Counted from the first letter of the stretch, positions 36,970 to 49,214 are shown. The stretch: DNA of 64,000 nt from Acanthosoma haemorrhoidale (GCA_930367205.1 OV884009.1:87503189-87567188); one strand, 5' to 3'. Numbers and translations are program-made. The notes: generated by a model from the sequence alone, not told the origin.

Positions 36970-38710
36970 TAGCAACTATTATGTGACGGGTGTATGTGGT
37001 TCCTCAATTGGTTTATGTGAAATCAAGAGCTCATGTGTTGCTGTTTAAACCGGCCATGTGAGATAGCAGTGGCAGTGACCTAAGAAGGCATAGCCTATTG
37101 TTTTTTTTGTTTTTTTTATGGTTAGCTAATGTTCTAAGAAATTCAAATAATATGTGATTGGTTAAATCATTATTTTCTGGTTATGGTTAGGGTTAACTAT
37201 CAGTACTTTTCGGTTCAGGCATCTGAAATTTTTCGTTTAATATTTGCTGTACTTAAATTTGATATCTCATTAACTAACTTTCTGTATTAATGCTTGTGAT
37301 GTTTTCTTTTTTTTGTATATATTGCAATTTAAGTGGACATTTGAATGTATGGTTTGGATATATATGTACATGCATAATTTCTTGTATTTCTAGAACTAAG
37401 TTATTAGTCTCATCATTAGTTAGCCTGGCTTAATATAATATGACTAGAAGCAAGCCTTGAGGTGTTCAGTAAACCGTAATTTTGATGGTGTGTGTTGTCA
37501 CGTGTAGGATCACTCATTAGTTCTCCTATATAACATATATGTATATTATGTAGTAAGTACTATCTGAACCTTTCATCTACATTTAATTATTGGAGTTAAT
37601 ATCTTTTATACACTTGTTGAAAGTATCTGATCGGGATTTCAAAATTATTTTAAGTTTCCCCTAAACTTTCTTGTCTGTGTTCGATATTCGCTATTTTAAT
37701 ATCACTTAACTTCCATGGGATGGATGTCTTGCTTTGTATGAAATAAATTTTCAATTAACAATTCATTGAGCTATAACTATGTGATATATATTGAAGTTTG
37801 GGTTATTAAAATTATCAATAGTTTACAAACAGCTATTTAGATTTGTTGAAAATATTTTAAAGATTTTTTCTGGGATGCTTATTTAGTAAAAGCTACTGCG
37901 ACACTCAGCCATTATACCAGACCACCAGTTAACTTGCTGATAGTTAAGCTTAAATGGTCAGTGATTATATGAATTAATTGCCTTTTATGTGAAGTGGATA
38001 TATGAAATTAGGTTGCTTTGGAGTTGTGTCCATATACGCCTCTTTAATTAAATATAATTCTAAATGCAACAGTGGTTTATGTTATATAATGATATACTTT
38101 GTTACTGAATCAATAATCTAGAAATACTGTTACAGTGGTATAATTCTTAAAAAATAACCAATAACATAAACTGTAGTTAACAAAAGTTTTTGATAAAGAA
38201 CTCTTAAAATAAATTCTTTATTGCTTATTATTTTGTTTTATAGTAAGTTGTACTGTGATTTTTAAATTCTTACATATAAGTGTGACGATTGTTTTTTTTT
38301 ATATATTTTATTTCTCTCATCGGATGGCCTCTGGTTTTATTTTCTTTACTTTTAAAATATTTTAGATGGCAAATTATATATTTATTTCTTAAACATACAT
38401 TCTAGATTTCTTAAAAATATACCACTGTATATCAATGATTTAGAGATCTTTTGGACTGGTATTGTTATTGACTGGACTATTGACACATAGTTTATCTATT
38501 AAATATTCAAGTGTGTTTATGCATTATTTATGTGATCTTTTGTTTTTTTATTTAGTCTTATTTATTGGTGATGTAATTCAGGTTTCACTTATTGTATCCT
38601 TAACATGTCCCAGTTATTTATAGATAATCGCGTCTGTTTTGTTTTTAAAGTAAATTAATTACATTGTAAGTAAAATGTATTATGTTGAGTGTTTTACCAC
38701 TATATGTGAA
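36970..38710. other. intergenic, nothing recognised
   Basis: AT-rich sequence with no coding frame, terminal repeat or transposon motif that I can support. Confidence 0.35.
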
Positions 38711-38713
38711 ATA

Positions 38714-39965
38714 TTAGGTCGAGTCATAAGTAACTTCCGTTTTTTTATCAGACATTTATTTTGCTCTCATTAAATAACAAAATTATATTAATTTATTATG
38801 TATTCACCACTATTATCTATAACCTTCTCCCATCTTCCTGGCAGTTTTTCAATTCCTTCCTTGTAAAATGTGGTTGGTTTGGACTGGTAGAAGTTTTCGA
38901 CAGCCTGCCTGACTTGCTCTTCAGAATTGAAGGTTTTTCCATTCAAAAAGTTTTGTAAGGAACAGAAAAGGTGGTAGTCTGTCGGGGCAAGATCCGGGGA
39001 GTAAGGTGGATGTGGTAATACAGACCATCCAAGCTCAAGAATTTTTTTTTGAGTCACCCTTGCCTGTATGTGGTCTCGCATTGACATTCAATCATGTAAA
39101 AGAATGATTTTTTTGCGATTGACAAGTGCAGGGTGATTTTCATGGAGTTTCTCTTGCACTCTTTGCAACTGCTGAACGTATCGTTGAATTTGACTAACAA
39201 CTCGTGGTGAATTATTCCTTGACACACACACTAAAATCTTTTTGCCATGGATGTTTGCTTTCGTGTGGTAGGGGTGGTTGATCCTTACTAAGCCACTGTC
39301 TTTTGCAGACTATATTGTCATAGGTAAACCATTTTTCATCACCTGTTACAATTCTGTTTAAAAAAGGCTCAATTGTTACTCTGAGAGCAGACTTGTGGCG
39401 ATTGTTCCTTATTTGTGACTTATTCCGTTCTCTGAGATTGTGAGGTACCTCCTAACTTGCTGACTTTCCATAATTTCTCCAGGCGGCGGGTAACAGTTGA
39501 TTGTGATGTATTCAACCTTTCTGCTATACCTCTTGTTGATTGACGTGGATTTTGCTCCTGGAAGGCTGTTGTCAAAGTCGGAAGGGCGTCCCGTCCTTGG
39601 TTCGTTTTTTAAGGTCGTATCTCCAGAACGGAATTTTATAAACCAATTTCTAACTGCCCGATCAGTTATTAGTCCTTCACCATATACACTGCATATTTTT
39701 TCAGCTGTCGCCCTAGCACTATTGCCTTGTTTAAATTCCCAAAGCATTACATGACAAATATGTACTTTTTGATTTTCCATTTCAGAGGTTAAAAAAAAAC
39801 AGTTTAACATAACGTATATCACACAAAACAGTTGACAGAAGACTAACTGAAGCGCCTCGTCTATATAGTGAAAACAAAAACTTGTTGTCATGGTAACTCA
39901 TAGCGGGTAGATACGCACAATAGATTCTACTTATCTGCATCGGAAGTTACTTAGACTCGATCTGA
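38714..39965 (-). mobile_element. mariner-family transposon, 1.25 kb, with TIRs and TA duplications
   Basis: The left end (gagtcataagtaacttcc) and right end (reverse complement gagtctaagtaacttccg) form imperfect terminal inverted repeats of about 27 bases. The outermost bases are TTAGGTCGAG and TCAGATCGAG. TA dinucleotides flank the element at 38,712-38,713 and 39,966-39,967, the mariner target duplication. Length and a transposase start 185 bases from the right end are normal for the family. Confidence 0.85.
38788..39780 (-). pseudogene. mariner transposase (DD34D), frameshifted
   Basis: The start is at 39,780 (MENQKVHICHVMLWEFKQGN). The helix-turn-helix half then runs to VRNWFIKFRSGDTTL and EPRTGRPSDFDN. 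The frame shifts near 39,560, with the expected continuation (NPRQSTRGIAERL) in another frame. The second catalytic block (IILLHD, then NARPH in a shifted frame) lies near 39,090. The C-terminal part HPPYSPDLAPTDYHLF, with the third D, is open from 39,087 to the stop at 38,788. Total span is 331 codons, close to the usual 345. At least two frameshifts make it inactive. It would move by cut-and-paste at TA. Confidence 0.88.
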
Positions 39966-40379
39966 TAATTGACTTATGTTAGGCTTTTTTGTCTGGGGCG
40001 TTGGCCCTAAATAACAAATAAAATCAAAAATTAATAAAATAATAAATATCTAATTTTCTGTAGTAGTGTGTATAATACAGTACTAGACATGTTGTACCAA
40101 CGTAGCTTACACTATTATGTGCGTTAATACTTTTTTTAGAATTTAGGCCTCATGAACCTCGGCTGAACCACTTGTTTTGTTTAATTAAATAACTGAAAAG
40201 TCATATAACTTTTAAATCATATTTATTAGCTATGAATAAGATAGTGAATGTAATATTTTATATACGGTATGAATGAGATATCCCTATTTGGGCAGATTGT
40301 AATGTTTTTCAAATAAAGATTATTATTTTTATTTATATTATTTTTCATTAAAAAAAAAAATTATTAGTAAAATCGTTAT

Positions 40380-40560
40380 TTTTATTTGTGGAATTGATCC
40401 CTCTATTTTTAATATTTATTTGCTTAACAAAAAATACTTGACAGGGTCAGGGTTCAAACCCAGGATCTCTCCAATATCCAGTCCGGGTGCTCTAGCAATT
40501 GAGCTATAAATGGCAATTCTATCGAAATCAATTCTGTTTGGCTAGACTCTCTTAACCCTT
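40380..40560 (-). repeat. tRNA-derived SINE with clear A and B boxes
   Basis: On the minus strand tagctcaattgctagagc (A box) and gggtttgaaccctgac (B box) are about 30 bases apart, as in a tRNA. An arm like acccggactggatattgg lies where the anticodon region would be. The 3' body continues into a T-rich stretch (aagtattttttgttaagc) similar to the other copies. No acceptor-stem pairing was found, so it is not an intact tRNA gene. Confidence 0.7.
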
Positions 40561-40569
40561 TAAACCTCG

Positions 40570-43470
40570 CACCAGTGGGGGGGTGCAGTCAGATCACTCA
40601 ATCTATTTATGAACTGGATAGATTAATGTTGCATCACCGACAGTTGATGTACCTATTGAAGTTATATCATAGGTGCTGGTCGGAATAGTCCTCTCAAGAA
40701 ATACCACACTAGTGTGCAATTTTCTTTAAGAATGATTGCTAATTTACCTGAATGAGTTTTTTCCTGAAGTTCTTCCACCAATCAAAATAATTAAATTAAT
40801 TTATTATTCTTTTCATAACATTTATACAGTCAACATCTACAATTATCAGGAAAATTATAGATTAAATTTGACGATTTGTGTAATATTAAGAAGAAATCAC
40901 ATGGCAATTAACCATTGAGTTAATTGTACATTATTAGTTCAATGAATTAACCATTAAAAGTATTAAAATAAATAAATAAAAGTTGAACGGAGTTAATTAA
41001 ATATTAATTGGCATAGATAGGTACATAAATGCTACAACAATTAAAAAAAAATTAAATAAGATTCAAATTACAAAATATTAATAGAACTTAACCTTTACTC
41101 AAAGGTTATATATATGTAACATTCTACCTGCAAGAAAAAATCATTATGACATTGATGGAGGATGTGCAGAAATTGATCAGAATCAAAATCAAATAAATAA
41201 CATTTTAAGTCTGTTTTAAAGACCGAAATAATTAATTAAAGTGAAATAGAGAAGACTCCAACCTTTTTAGCAAAAGGTATAAATGAAACATTTTTATTTT
41301 ATACAAATGAGAAAGTATTTGTTGGGAGAGCAGCTTAGGTTGATGTTAGAGAGTTGTTTGGCTTTCTTTAAATGTATTAATGGACAACATTTCCACATAG
41401 GTACTATGTATACATATGGAGACGCATATTCAGATCAAAATAATGTAGGTGTTGAACATGATTGGTAACAGTTAATAACTAAAGTTAGGGGCAAACAAAA
41501 TATAGTATATATAACTGGAGCATGGGTGTATCTAATGAACTAATATTAATATGTAAAATTAGATATGTGTAAGTTGGTTTTAATAATTCAATAACTGATT
41601 TTATTAATCTGTAAAGATTAATAATGGCATTAGAATTAAAAGGATCAAATGATTGAACAATATAAAATAAATGAAATAAACATACCTGTAAAAATTAATT
41701 AAATTACACGTTATTTACCAGGTATTCTAGTGGATAGTCACAACACATAAGCAAACAATAAAAATAAGTCTTATCTCGAAAGTAACCTTCACAAACCAAA
41801 CACAGCTAGCTAGATCATCAGCTGGAGTTTGTATATGTTTGAATTAGAAGAAAAAAGGTAATAAATAAATAACACGAGTATGTGTAAACAAAGTCTGTTA
41901 AGTTGTTATTTATATGTATATAAAATAAATTAGTTAATGTCTGCAAATGGAAAATTGATAAACTTGTGAGAAAAGCAAAATTAAGAATTAAAAATTGTTT
42001 GCTCATAAAAGTATTTAGAAAAATGCATGATAATGATAATATCAGATTTTTTTTAAATAACAAAAATTATGTTATAAATAAGATGGGAATGACCTAAGAG
42101 TAAATTTTTTATGGTCAAAATATTTTAAGATAGTTAGATTTTTTTAAAAATTATATACGTATTTAATATTATATCCTGGGGTATAATTATCGGTGTCATT
42201 CTCAATATTACGCTGGTGAATATGATTCGTTCTCATTTATATTCCAGAGGGTAGAAATTGAAATTCATAACCATTTTAAAACATCTTTTTTTCACTTAAT
42301 TGAAATAATTCAGTCCATTTTATTACTTAAAATGTTATTTATTTGATGTTAGGATTGGTTTTAAATTAAAAAAAATAAACTGGCTGTCCCTGTATTTTCT
42401 TTTGTACATCGTATTGAACAAACCTCCATTAGTATGTGTGATTGTCCAATGAATTAATATTCTCAATTATCTAGTAGTAATCTTTCCTTTTTCATTATAT
42501 TCTGTACTACCAGCCTTAATATCCATCATGTTTTTTTATAGACTTTGAACAAGCCTATGACTGTTAAGAGAAAAGACTAATGATAATATTAAATTAGATT
42601 AAAACGTGAACTAAAGACAAAAAAATGAAATAATGTAGCTTGAGGTTTGGTATTATTTTAACCTTCTGTAACCAGGAAGTCTCCAAAGAAAGAAATGAAC
42701 TTCTATGTATAGCAAAGAAAGGAGACCCAATTTTTAAAAAATGTACAAAGCTTGTTTGTATATGCATAAAAAAAATTGAAGTGATATTATCTACAACTCA
42801 ATAACGGAATTTAAATTTAGAACCTAAAAACCATCATATATTTTAATTACTAAGCACTTATCAATCTACTTATAGAGGGTACTGTAAATTGTTGATTTTG
42901 TATGCCAACATAATCATGCTTGGTTAATGGTTATAAATGAGACATACGAAACCTTAGATTTTCTATCTTGTGAATTTTTCTAAATTTCTTATATTCTTAA
43001 CTAACTGTGAGACGTGATAGATAATTTTGTTAATTTATTGTAGTTCAATTCCTTGGGTTACCCAATATTATAGTCCTGTTTAAAATCAACAAAATTATGC
43101 CATTTTATAAATTGTAAATACAATTTTAATTTAAACCTAATGATGGTAGTAATAAAGAACCGGGCTTAATCTAATGATGACAGATAAATGGGAAATTAAA
43201 TGAAAAATCAATCAACATAAATAGGTAAGGTATCTTTTTTCAGGACACACATTAATTGTGTTTGGACTTGTGTGACAATACACAAACAAAAAACCAATTA
43301 AAATTCAACACCATTCCATTAATAGTAAATAACACTACTATTCAGGGGGGGGGGCAAAAACCAATATCTCTTAAAATACTATCAAAGTAATTATCAATAA
43401 GATCTGGAGTGGTTGGTTTATAGGTGGAAATAAATCCATTTTTCAAAGCATTTGAAACATTATTTTGTTA
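40570..43470. other. intergenic, no recognised element
   Basis: AT-rich, with several short open frames but no motif. A G run (43,344-43,354) is the only notable compositional feature. Confidence 0.35.
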
Positions 43471-43479
43471 TCTAGTACT

Positions 43480-44185
43480 GCTATTTAAATTAGTTACACG
43501 GAATATTTTATTAATTAATAATAAGGTGATATAAAAAATATTTTCTATAGCGTACCGATTGAGCTTGAGATGATTACTTCCAAAAAAGGTAGATTTTCAA
43601 CCACTATGTGTGCACTGCCACATGAATTCAGTAAAATATGAGTAGTGTTTTCTGTATGTTTTATAATGTTTAGCGTTCTGAATTCTCATTTTCAGTTCAC
43701 TCCAATTTGGATGTAGTTATGCTATGTTTATAGTTATATGATATAGTTTAATGCAGTTTCATTTACATAGCAAATATTATATGATCTAATTAGTATCCAA
43801 GCAGCAATGAAATAATCAGTTTTGATGTCCCATATAAATAAATTAAGCTAAAAATAAAGTATGTAACCGTGGTCACCTCATAAAATAAAAGCCACCTAAA
43901 ACGACAGTTTTTGATAAAAAATTATGATGAAAAATAAATAGCACAAAAATATTAAAAACAATTAATTCAGAAGAAGGTGATAAAAAAAATATTTCTAATG
44001 GCTTACCGGTTGAGCTTGAGTTGATTACATCCAAAAAAAGTAGGTTTTCAACCACTATGCGTGTGCTGACTCATGAATGCACTGAGATATGAGTGTCATT
44101 GTTCAGTATCTTCTATAATGTTAAGCGTTCTGAATTCTCATTTTCGGTTCACTCCAATTTAGATGTAGTTATGCAATGGCAGACG
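43480..44185. repeat. two direct copies of a repeat with about 440-bp period
   Basis: The segment 43,545-43,735 and the segment 43,990-44,175 align over their length. Shared words include gattgagcttgag/ggttgagcttgag, ttcaaccactatg and agcgttctgaattctcattt, then ttcactccaattt and gatgtagttatgc. Divergence is roughly 15-20 percent by eye. The spacing suggests a tandem, satellite-like unit. Confidence 0.75.
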
Positions 44186-44424
44186 AAGTTTTTTTTGAGT
44201 AATTTGACCTTTTACAAACATACTTACTAATATACAAGTTAATGCTAATCGGCTTTCGAATTCAAAAACAAAGGAAAAAAAAGGTACAGAGAAACAACAC
44301 GCATGAAAGTTAGAACTAGACTGTTTATTTCAAGTCTATAACCCTGTATGTTTACATCCCGACGTTTGGGGATTAAGGTTGAGTACTGATGCTGCCCGGA
44401 GCTTAACTTACAAGTACATACTTG

Positions 44425-44485
44425 CTGCACTACTAGTACTTGTATATAATATTGCATTTAATACAAGTACTGCTAGTATAGTAAA
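44425..44485. repeat. short hairpin
   Basis: ctagtacttgtat and atacaagtactgctag are inverted with a loop of about 15 bases. It is AT-rich, function unknown. Confidence 0.45.
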
Positions 44486-45089
44486 TACTTGTATACTAGT
44501 AAATCTGTTTGTAAAAATTAGAAACCCCAAATTTCCTTGAAAAATAATTAAATTCCCTCCAATCCAGCTTCTGGCCAGGATTTTTCACCCAACTTGCTCT
44601 TAAAGCAAGACCTCCGTGCCGCCATTGACCAAGTACATTATCAGAAATACGTATGTAGAGGTTTTACAATTACCCATAATGTTATAAGAATTAATACAAA
44701 GTAAAGACTAATAGGTTCTAATGAAATACGTCATTGCTACATGCTGTAATTTATCATTAAAGTGAACTGATTCTTTTAACAACTCGTCCAACATTGAAAA
44801 GTAGGAAACGAACCCTTCTGATTTTTGAATTTAATTAGGAGTCATTGAGCAATTTTTTGACTCCATAAATTGTCTGTGTCATGTCTGGGCTTAGTATCAG
44901 TACATGATACTTGGAGTTTAAATGTTCAGCCACATGAAATACATAATTGAAAATTGTAAATAACTAATTGTAGGTGTGTATGTACAATACTTTAGGAAAA
45001 TTATGAAAGGATCTATTTTGCACGAATCATGTTCATTAGGAGTATTGATGACTAAGTACTCGTATGGCCTACAAGAGCGTACATATTCA

Positions 45090-45810
45090 CATTTTTAAAC
45101 TTTTATTGGGTTTTGTAGAGAATCGATTCTACACTAGTTTAGACAATTTTCTATAGTATAAAATTTAAAAATGAACAGTTTGAGATCACTTGGATTTCTC
45201 TAAAACCAGTGGTTGCCGAGATATGGACACACAAGCGATTCAGCGCTCCCCTCCTCCCGTCTTAACCTGCCCTTGCCAACATCAGCACCATGTATTTTCC
45301 TTTTATTTATAATGTTGAGCAGGGACTTTCTCTTGAACCCGAGAATAGACAAAATACCCCCAATCCAATGTTATAGGGAGTTCAAGAGAAAAAATTATTG
45401 AATGAAAAAATTGAGAGACAGACAAAAACAGAGGTATGTACCTCCCCCATTCTCAGCCTTCTTATCTGTGAGGCAAGTTACTTAACTGGGTACTAACAAT
45501 TAACCAATACTCTCCATAATTTAATGGTTTTATATGAAATGCTCAAATGTCAATATAATCAAGAGGCCTAAATTTAAACATTTTTTTTTTTATTGATTTA
45601 TACAAAAACGTTTACTTTATGAAGATCTAAGATCATTTATATAGTCAAAGTTGTAGAAAATTCAAAAATGAACTATTTGAGTCCAATGGCACTTCTCTGA
45701 AACCAAAGGTCGCCATGATATGGATGTGCAAGCAATTCAGCTCCCCTCCTCTTCCCAATTTAACGTGTCCTTGCCGACACCACCATCATCTATTTTCCTA
45801 CCCACTAGGA
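45090..45810. repeat. diverged direct repeat pair about 480 bp apart
   Basis: The segments 45,150-45,300 and 45,645-45,800 share aaaatgaacagtttgagatc/aaaatgaactatttgagtcc, then gatatggacacacaagcgat/gatatggatgtgcaagcaat, and ctcccctcctc with ccttgcc.acac.accat. About 75-80 percent identity by eye. No coding motif. Confidence 0.65.
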
Positions 45811-46129
45811 CCCGCCAACACAAATCCGAAGAGAAACTGGGTGCAGAATCTTTACATATTTAAGCCCTCCTACAACCTCTTCTAAGTAGATAAATTCGAC
45901 ACCCATCTAGCTAAAACCCTTTCATTCTAATGTGCTAAAACATTAAGAACCCTATTTAAACAGTTGTGGAGAGGTACAAAAGATGTTGCTGCTCTCAACC
46001 AATAAAAACAATCACTGTTATGAAGAACAAACAAATATATTACTCAGAATAGATGCAAATCTTTAAATTGTTTATTAGCAATAACCACAACAAAGTGTCT
46101 ATCTAGTTGAAATGAAGAGGTCTTCCTTA

Positions 46130-46870
46130 TGTCCTCACCAAAGGCTGACCTGAATCCTAAAAGTACAGTCGGCTAAACTTGTGTCCACCTGGTTCACCGT
46201 AAGTGCGCCATCGATGCTGCTTTTAGGCTCTGATCCCACTGCTCCATGCATCAGTTGGATTGAGGATAGCAAGCAGTCGTCCTTTGCTTGCAGATCCCCA
46301 TCTATGTACTTAAGCATTGGAAGAGTTCTGATTCTAATTGCTGACCTTGATCCGCAGGGGTGTTCCAAATCAAGCGATCTAATAGGTGATAAAGGATTGG
46401 CAATGGCAATTGTCGATGCGGTGATATCCGGAAGTGGAATTGCCTCTGGCCAGTGGGTTGTCCTGTCAACCATCGTAAAGTGGTACGCATTTAATCGGAT
46501 AGAAGCAACAGTCCAACGGTGTTAAAGTGGATGTGGTGAAAAAACCACGGTAGTGCAGTATACGCTTCAAGAGGTGTCACTGGATGGCGACATGTCTTGG
46601 ATTTTTGGCAACAGATGAAGGTTTTTACCTAGGTGTCAACATCCGCATTCATCTCTGGCCAGAAGTACTGACTTGCAATCAACTTCCTGCTCAATTTTAC
46701 TTCTGGATGGCTTAAGTTGTGAAGGCAGTCAAAGATGGCTCTTAGGAATTCTACTGGTATGTACAGACAAGCTGCTGTTGTAGAGGTGTCACAGAGTACT
46801 TGGATGTATGGATCCGAGACAGAGATGAGCTTCATCTCATGTCTTGAGTTCCTCTTTAGCTGTTCAATGC
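46130..46870 (-). pseudogene. integrase remnant
   Basis: YIPVEFLRAIFDCLHNLSHP and KLIASQYFWPEMNADVDT (46,640-46,760) are the HHCC-adjacent region. MVDRTTHWPEAIPLPDITAS (46,415-46,473) contains the first catalytic D of the DDE core. Later frames (NTPADQGQQLESELFQCLST) correspond to the second D block, TDRGxQFES, altered here. The C-terminal part after about 46,200 is unrelated or lost. Confidence 0.72.
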
Positions 46871-46989
46871 TGCTGTTCTTCTAAGCTTGTGCAATGGCAG
46901 CGAAGTTGTCGTGAAGCTTACTTTCGTCCACACGCGAAAGTCCATCTGCTACCACGTTTTCATGCCCTGAATGATACACAGTGTTCATG

Positions 46990-47400
46990 GAAAACTAGCT
47001 TATAAAATTAACCTGTCATATTCGGCGTGGAACTGCTGTTTCCGGCTTTTGCTGAAATGAGTGAGTGAGGGGCTTGTGATCTGTAATGATGTTAAATTTT
47101 AAGCCTTCAATCAGTGGGTGGAAGTGACGTAATGCTTTTTAAATTGTGAGTTCTCGGAGTAATTCTGTTATGTTGGTGTTAAAGCTCTTGAGAAGAAGTC
47201 TAAGAGACATCAAAATCCATCTTTCTGCTGTAGTGCGCCACCAATTCCTTTTGGATGCATTGCAATCAAGTGAGAGTCCATCTCTAACAAAGAAGTAGCA
47301 GATAAGCAAGCTTCTTGGGCTTTTCTTCAGAACCTCAACAGCTTTTAACACTTCAGAAGTCCAGTCGATGAGTGTTTTGCCCTTGAGCTTGCTGTTATCC
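46990..47400 (-). pseudogene. RNase H region remnant
   Basis: KLKGKTLIDWTSEVLKAVEV marks the tether before RNase H, and LSLDCNASKR stands where VDASDxAxG is expected. A later frame (LRHFHPLIEGLKFNIITDHK, PLTHSFQQK) carries the conserved TDHKPL block. Frames switch at least twice. Confidence 0.65.
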
Positions 47401-47650
47401 AGAGTTTGTACTAAGCTCGCAGAATGTCTAGAGTGGGAAAGATCGTCTTACTGTTGAGCTGGGAGTTAAAATCCATCAGGTTAGGTACTGCATACCTGTC
47501 CAGGATAGTTTGTGAGTTTAATCGATGATATTCTCCACATATGCGGATTCCTTTATCTTTTTTCGGGACAACATTTAGAGGGCATGTCCCAAGGACTTTT
47601 TGATGGTCTGCAGATTCCATTCTCTATCATTTGCCTAAATTCTTCCTTGA
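47400..47650 (-). pseudogene. Ty3/gypsy RT remnant, fingers only
   Basis: CPLNVVPKKDKGIRICGEYH and RLNSQTILDRYAVPNLMDF, then LNSKTIFPTLDILRA, are the RT fingers and the first catalytic aspartate (F.xLD). Immediately afterwards (near 47,405) the sequence jumps to the KGKTLIDWTSE region that normally lies about 100 codons beyond YxDD. The palm with the YxDD aspartates is therefore deleted. Confidence 0.75.
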
Positions 47651-47753
47651 CCACTCCATACTTTTCTGGAGGTATGTGACCTTCCTTGCTAAGGACCGGA
47701 TTTCCCTTGTTTTCGATGACTTGCTCGATGATAGATCCTCCTTCCTTAAGTTA

Positions 47754-48218
47754 TTAAGGAGATGGTCTGGAGATGATATTCGGGAACTCCTTAACCAAGC
47801 AGGCATAAGGACAATCCCTCGGAATAGGTGATATAGTGAGAAAAGTGGCTCGACGGGTACAACCTCGAGTGCTGAGTCCTGTGAAGTCATCTATCATTCT
47901 TCTGTTCGGTAGCTCTACGGTCAGCCAGTGTACGTCGAGAAAATTTGCTCCCAAAATGTAGTTTTCCACGTACGTTATGATGAAGATCCACCTGTATGGA
48001 CAACAAAGTCCTAAATCAAGAAAAGTGAGTTCACCATAGGTTTTGATTGTATTGTTTGTTACAATCAGTGTGAAGTCAGAGGAGAGTCTGCGGCAGTTGC
48101 GAGGTCGTGGCAATATGGAGTTGGAGGCGCCAGTATCAATCAAATACTGCGTACCGGACTTCCACTCATGTATGAATAGGCGGGCGGCGGTGAGGATGGG
48201 CTGGGACGGCTGCCACAT
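47754..48218 (-). pseudogene. retroviral-type aspartic protease remnant
   Basis: An open frame of 154 codons contains the catalytic triad in QYLIDTGASNSILPRPR (near 48,130-48,160), then YILGANFLDVHWLTVEL and NRRMIDDF, matching the second conserved block (ILGxDFL..xxL.VD..xxRL.D) of Ty3/gypsy proteases. The active-site DTG is intact. This would cleave Gag-Pol. The downstream part of the frame (STRGCTRRATF to SRPSP) is the protease-RT linker. Confidence 0.78.
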
Positions 48219-48224
48219 GTTCCG

Positions 48225-48880
48225 TCTGCCATATTAGTTTGAAGCCTGCTTCTGAGTCTACTTTCAAGGTTGTGTGCATTTTTTGGCACTGTGGTTTACT
48301 TTGAGCTGTGCAACTTCCACGCATAGCTGTCATATTTTCTTCAACATAGCAGCAGAATATGTTTCTATGGATAGGTGATGCTGGTCTGGTTGTAGACATT
48401 ATAACTTGTTGCGTCAGTATGTATACAGGGAGTTTTAAAATATCTGGTTAGCGATGGCAACTGCTGGCGCTGGTTGGGTTGATGTTGAAATGCTGAAAAT
48501 TGTCGATATCATTCTATTTCTAAAATCATGAACGCCATAATGTCTTCCTGCTGCATTGCAGCTAAGATTTCCTGGACTCATGCTGGGAGATTAATTAGCT
48601 TCAAAGTTCGCACTGTTTTTGCAGACGGTATAATCAGCAAGCTGTATCATTTGCAGATAGAGCTAAGAAGGCTTCTGGTTTTCTAGCTGCGAGTTCTCTA
48701 GGAGCTTCTGAATCCTGTGAGTTTCAAATTCGCTATAAATTGAGGTAAGCCATTCTCTCATAAAGCGGCATGGGTCGTCAAAGCTCGTCAGTGACCTCGA
48801 TGAGATTTTTTTTCGTCCAACTTAAGATGTGGTGAAGAGACGCAGAATGTGGCAAACATCCAGATGAAGAAACCATGAAG
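48225..48880 (-). pseudogene. gag C-terminal remnant of the Ty3/gypsy element
   Basis: Minus-strand pieces include LQMIQLADYTV near 48,650 and INLPAxVQEILAAMQQED near 48,540-48,600. These are the ADxI and LPxxVxxIL patterns preceding the cysteine-rich end in CsRn1-type Gag. Then NIFCCYVEENMTAMRGSC lies near 48,330, where the CxxH type knuckle would be, damaged. The frame is broken by stops. Confidence 0.5.
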
Positions 48881-49214
48881 CAGAATTATTTTTATAAAGT
48901 GTTTATAGTTTGTTTATTGGATGGTTTGCTGAAAGTACAATCTCAAATGTAGGTTGATATGAGGCTCCAGGTTGTCACTCAAACGGGGATTTGCTATGTA
49001 GGTTATCATCCCTTTTCTGTTGACTCATGGTGTAAACAGCTTTAGGTTAAACAATGTAAAAAAAAAATTAATAGGAGGTTACCACTTGTCAACAGGTTTA
49101 AAAGGGATATAAACTAATAAGAACAAACAGATATATTCATCATAACAGCCGCAAATCTATAAATTTACATTAAAAATAACTACAGTAAAATTTCTACCTT
49201 CAGTTGAGAAAATA

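Larger units (their letters stand above)
46000..49210 (-). mobile_element. Ty3/gypsy element (Mag/CsRn1-like), internally deleted
   Basis: Gag-end, protease, RT, RNase H and integrase blocks occur in order on the minus strand from about 48,880 to 46,130. Diverged terminal similarity is seen between 46,016-46,110 (gaagaacaaacaaatatatt) and 49,117-49,215 (taagaacaaacagatatatt). These could be the inner parts of old LTRs in direct orientation. The palm of RT is missing. Confidence 0.65.

Noticed and set aside
39497..39754. A plus-strand open frame
   Set aside because: It is antisense to the mariner transposase on the minus strand.
40430..40520. An intact tRNA gene
   Set aside because: A and B boxes are present, but no acceptor stem closes and the 3' side runs into a T-rich SINE body.
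46181..46525. A 114-codon plus-strand open frame
   Set aside because: It is the reverse of the Ty3/gypsy integrase region, whose motifs read on the minus strand.
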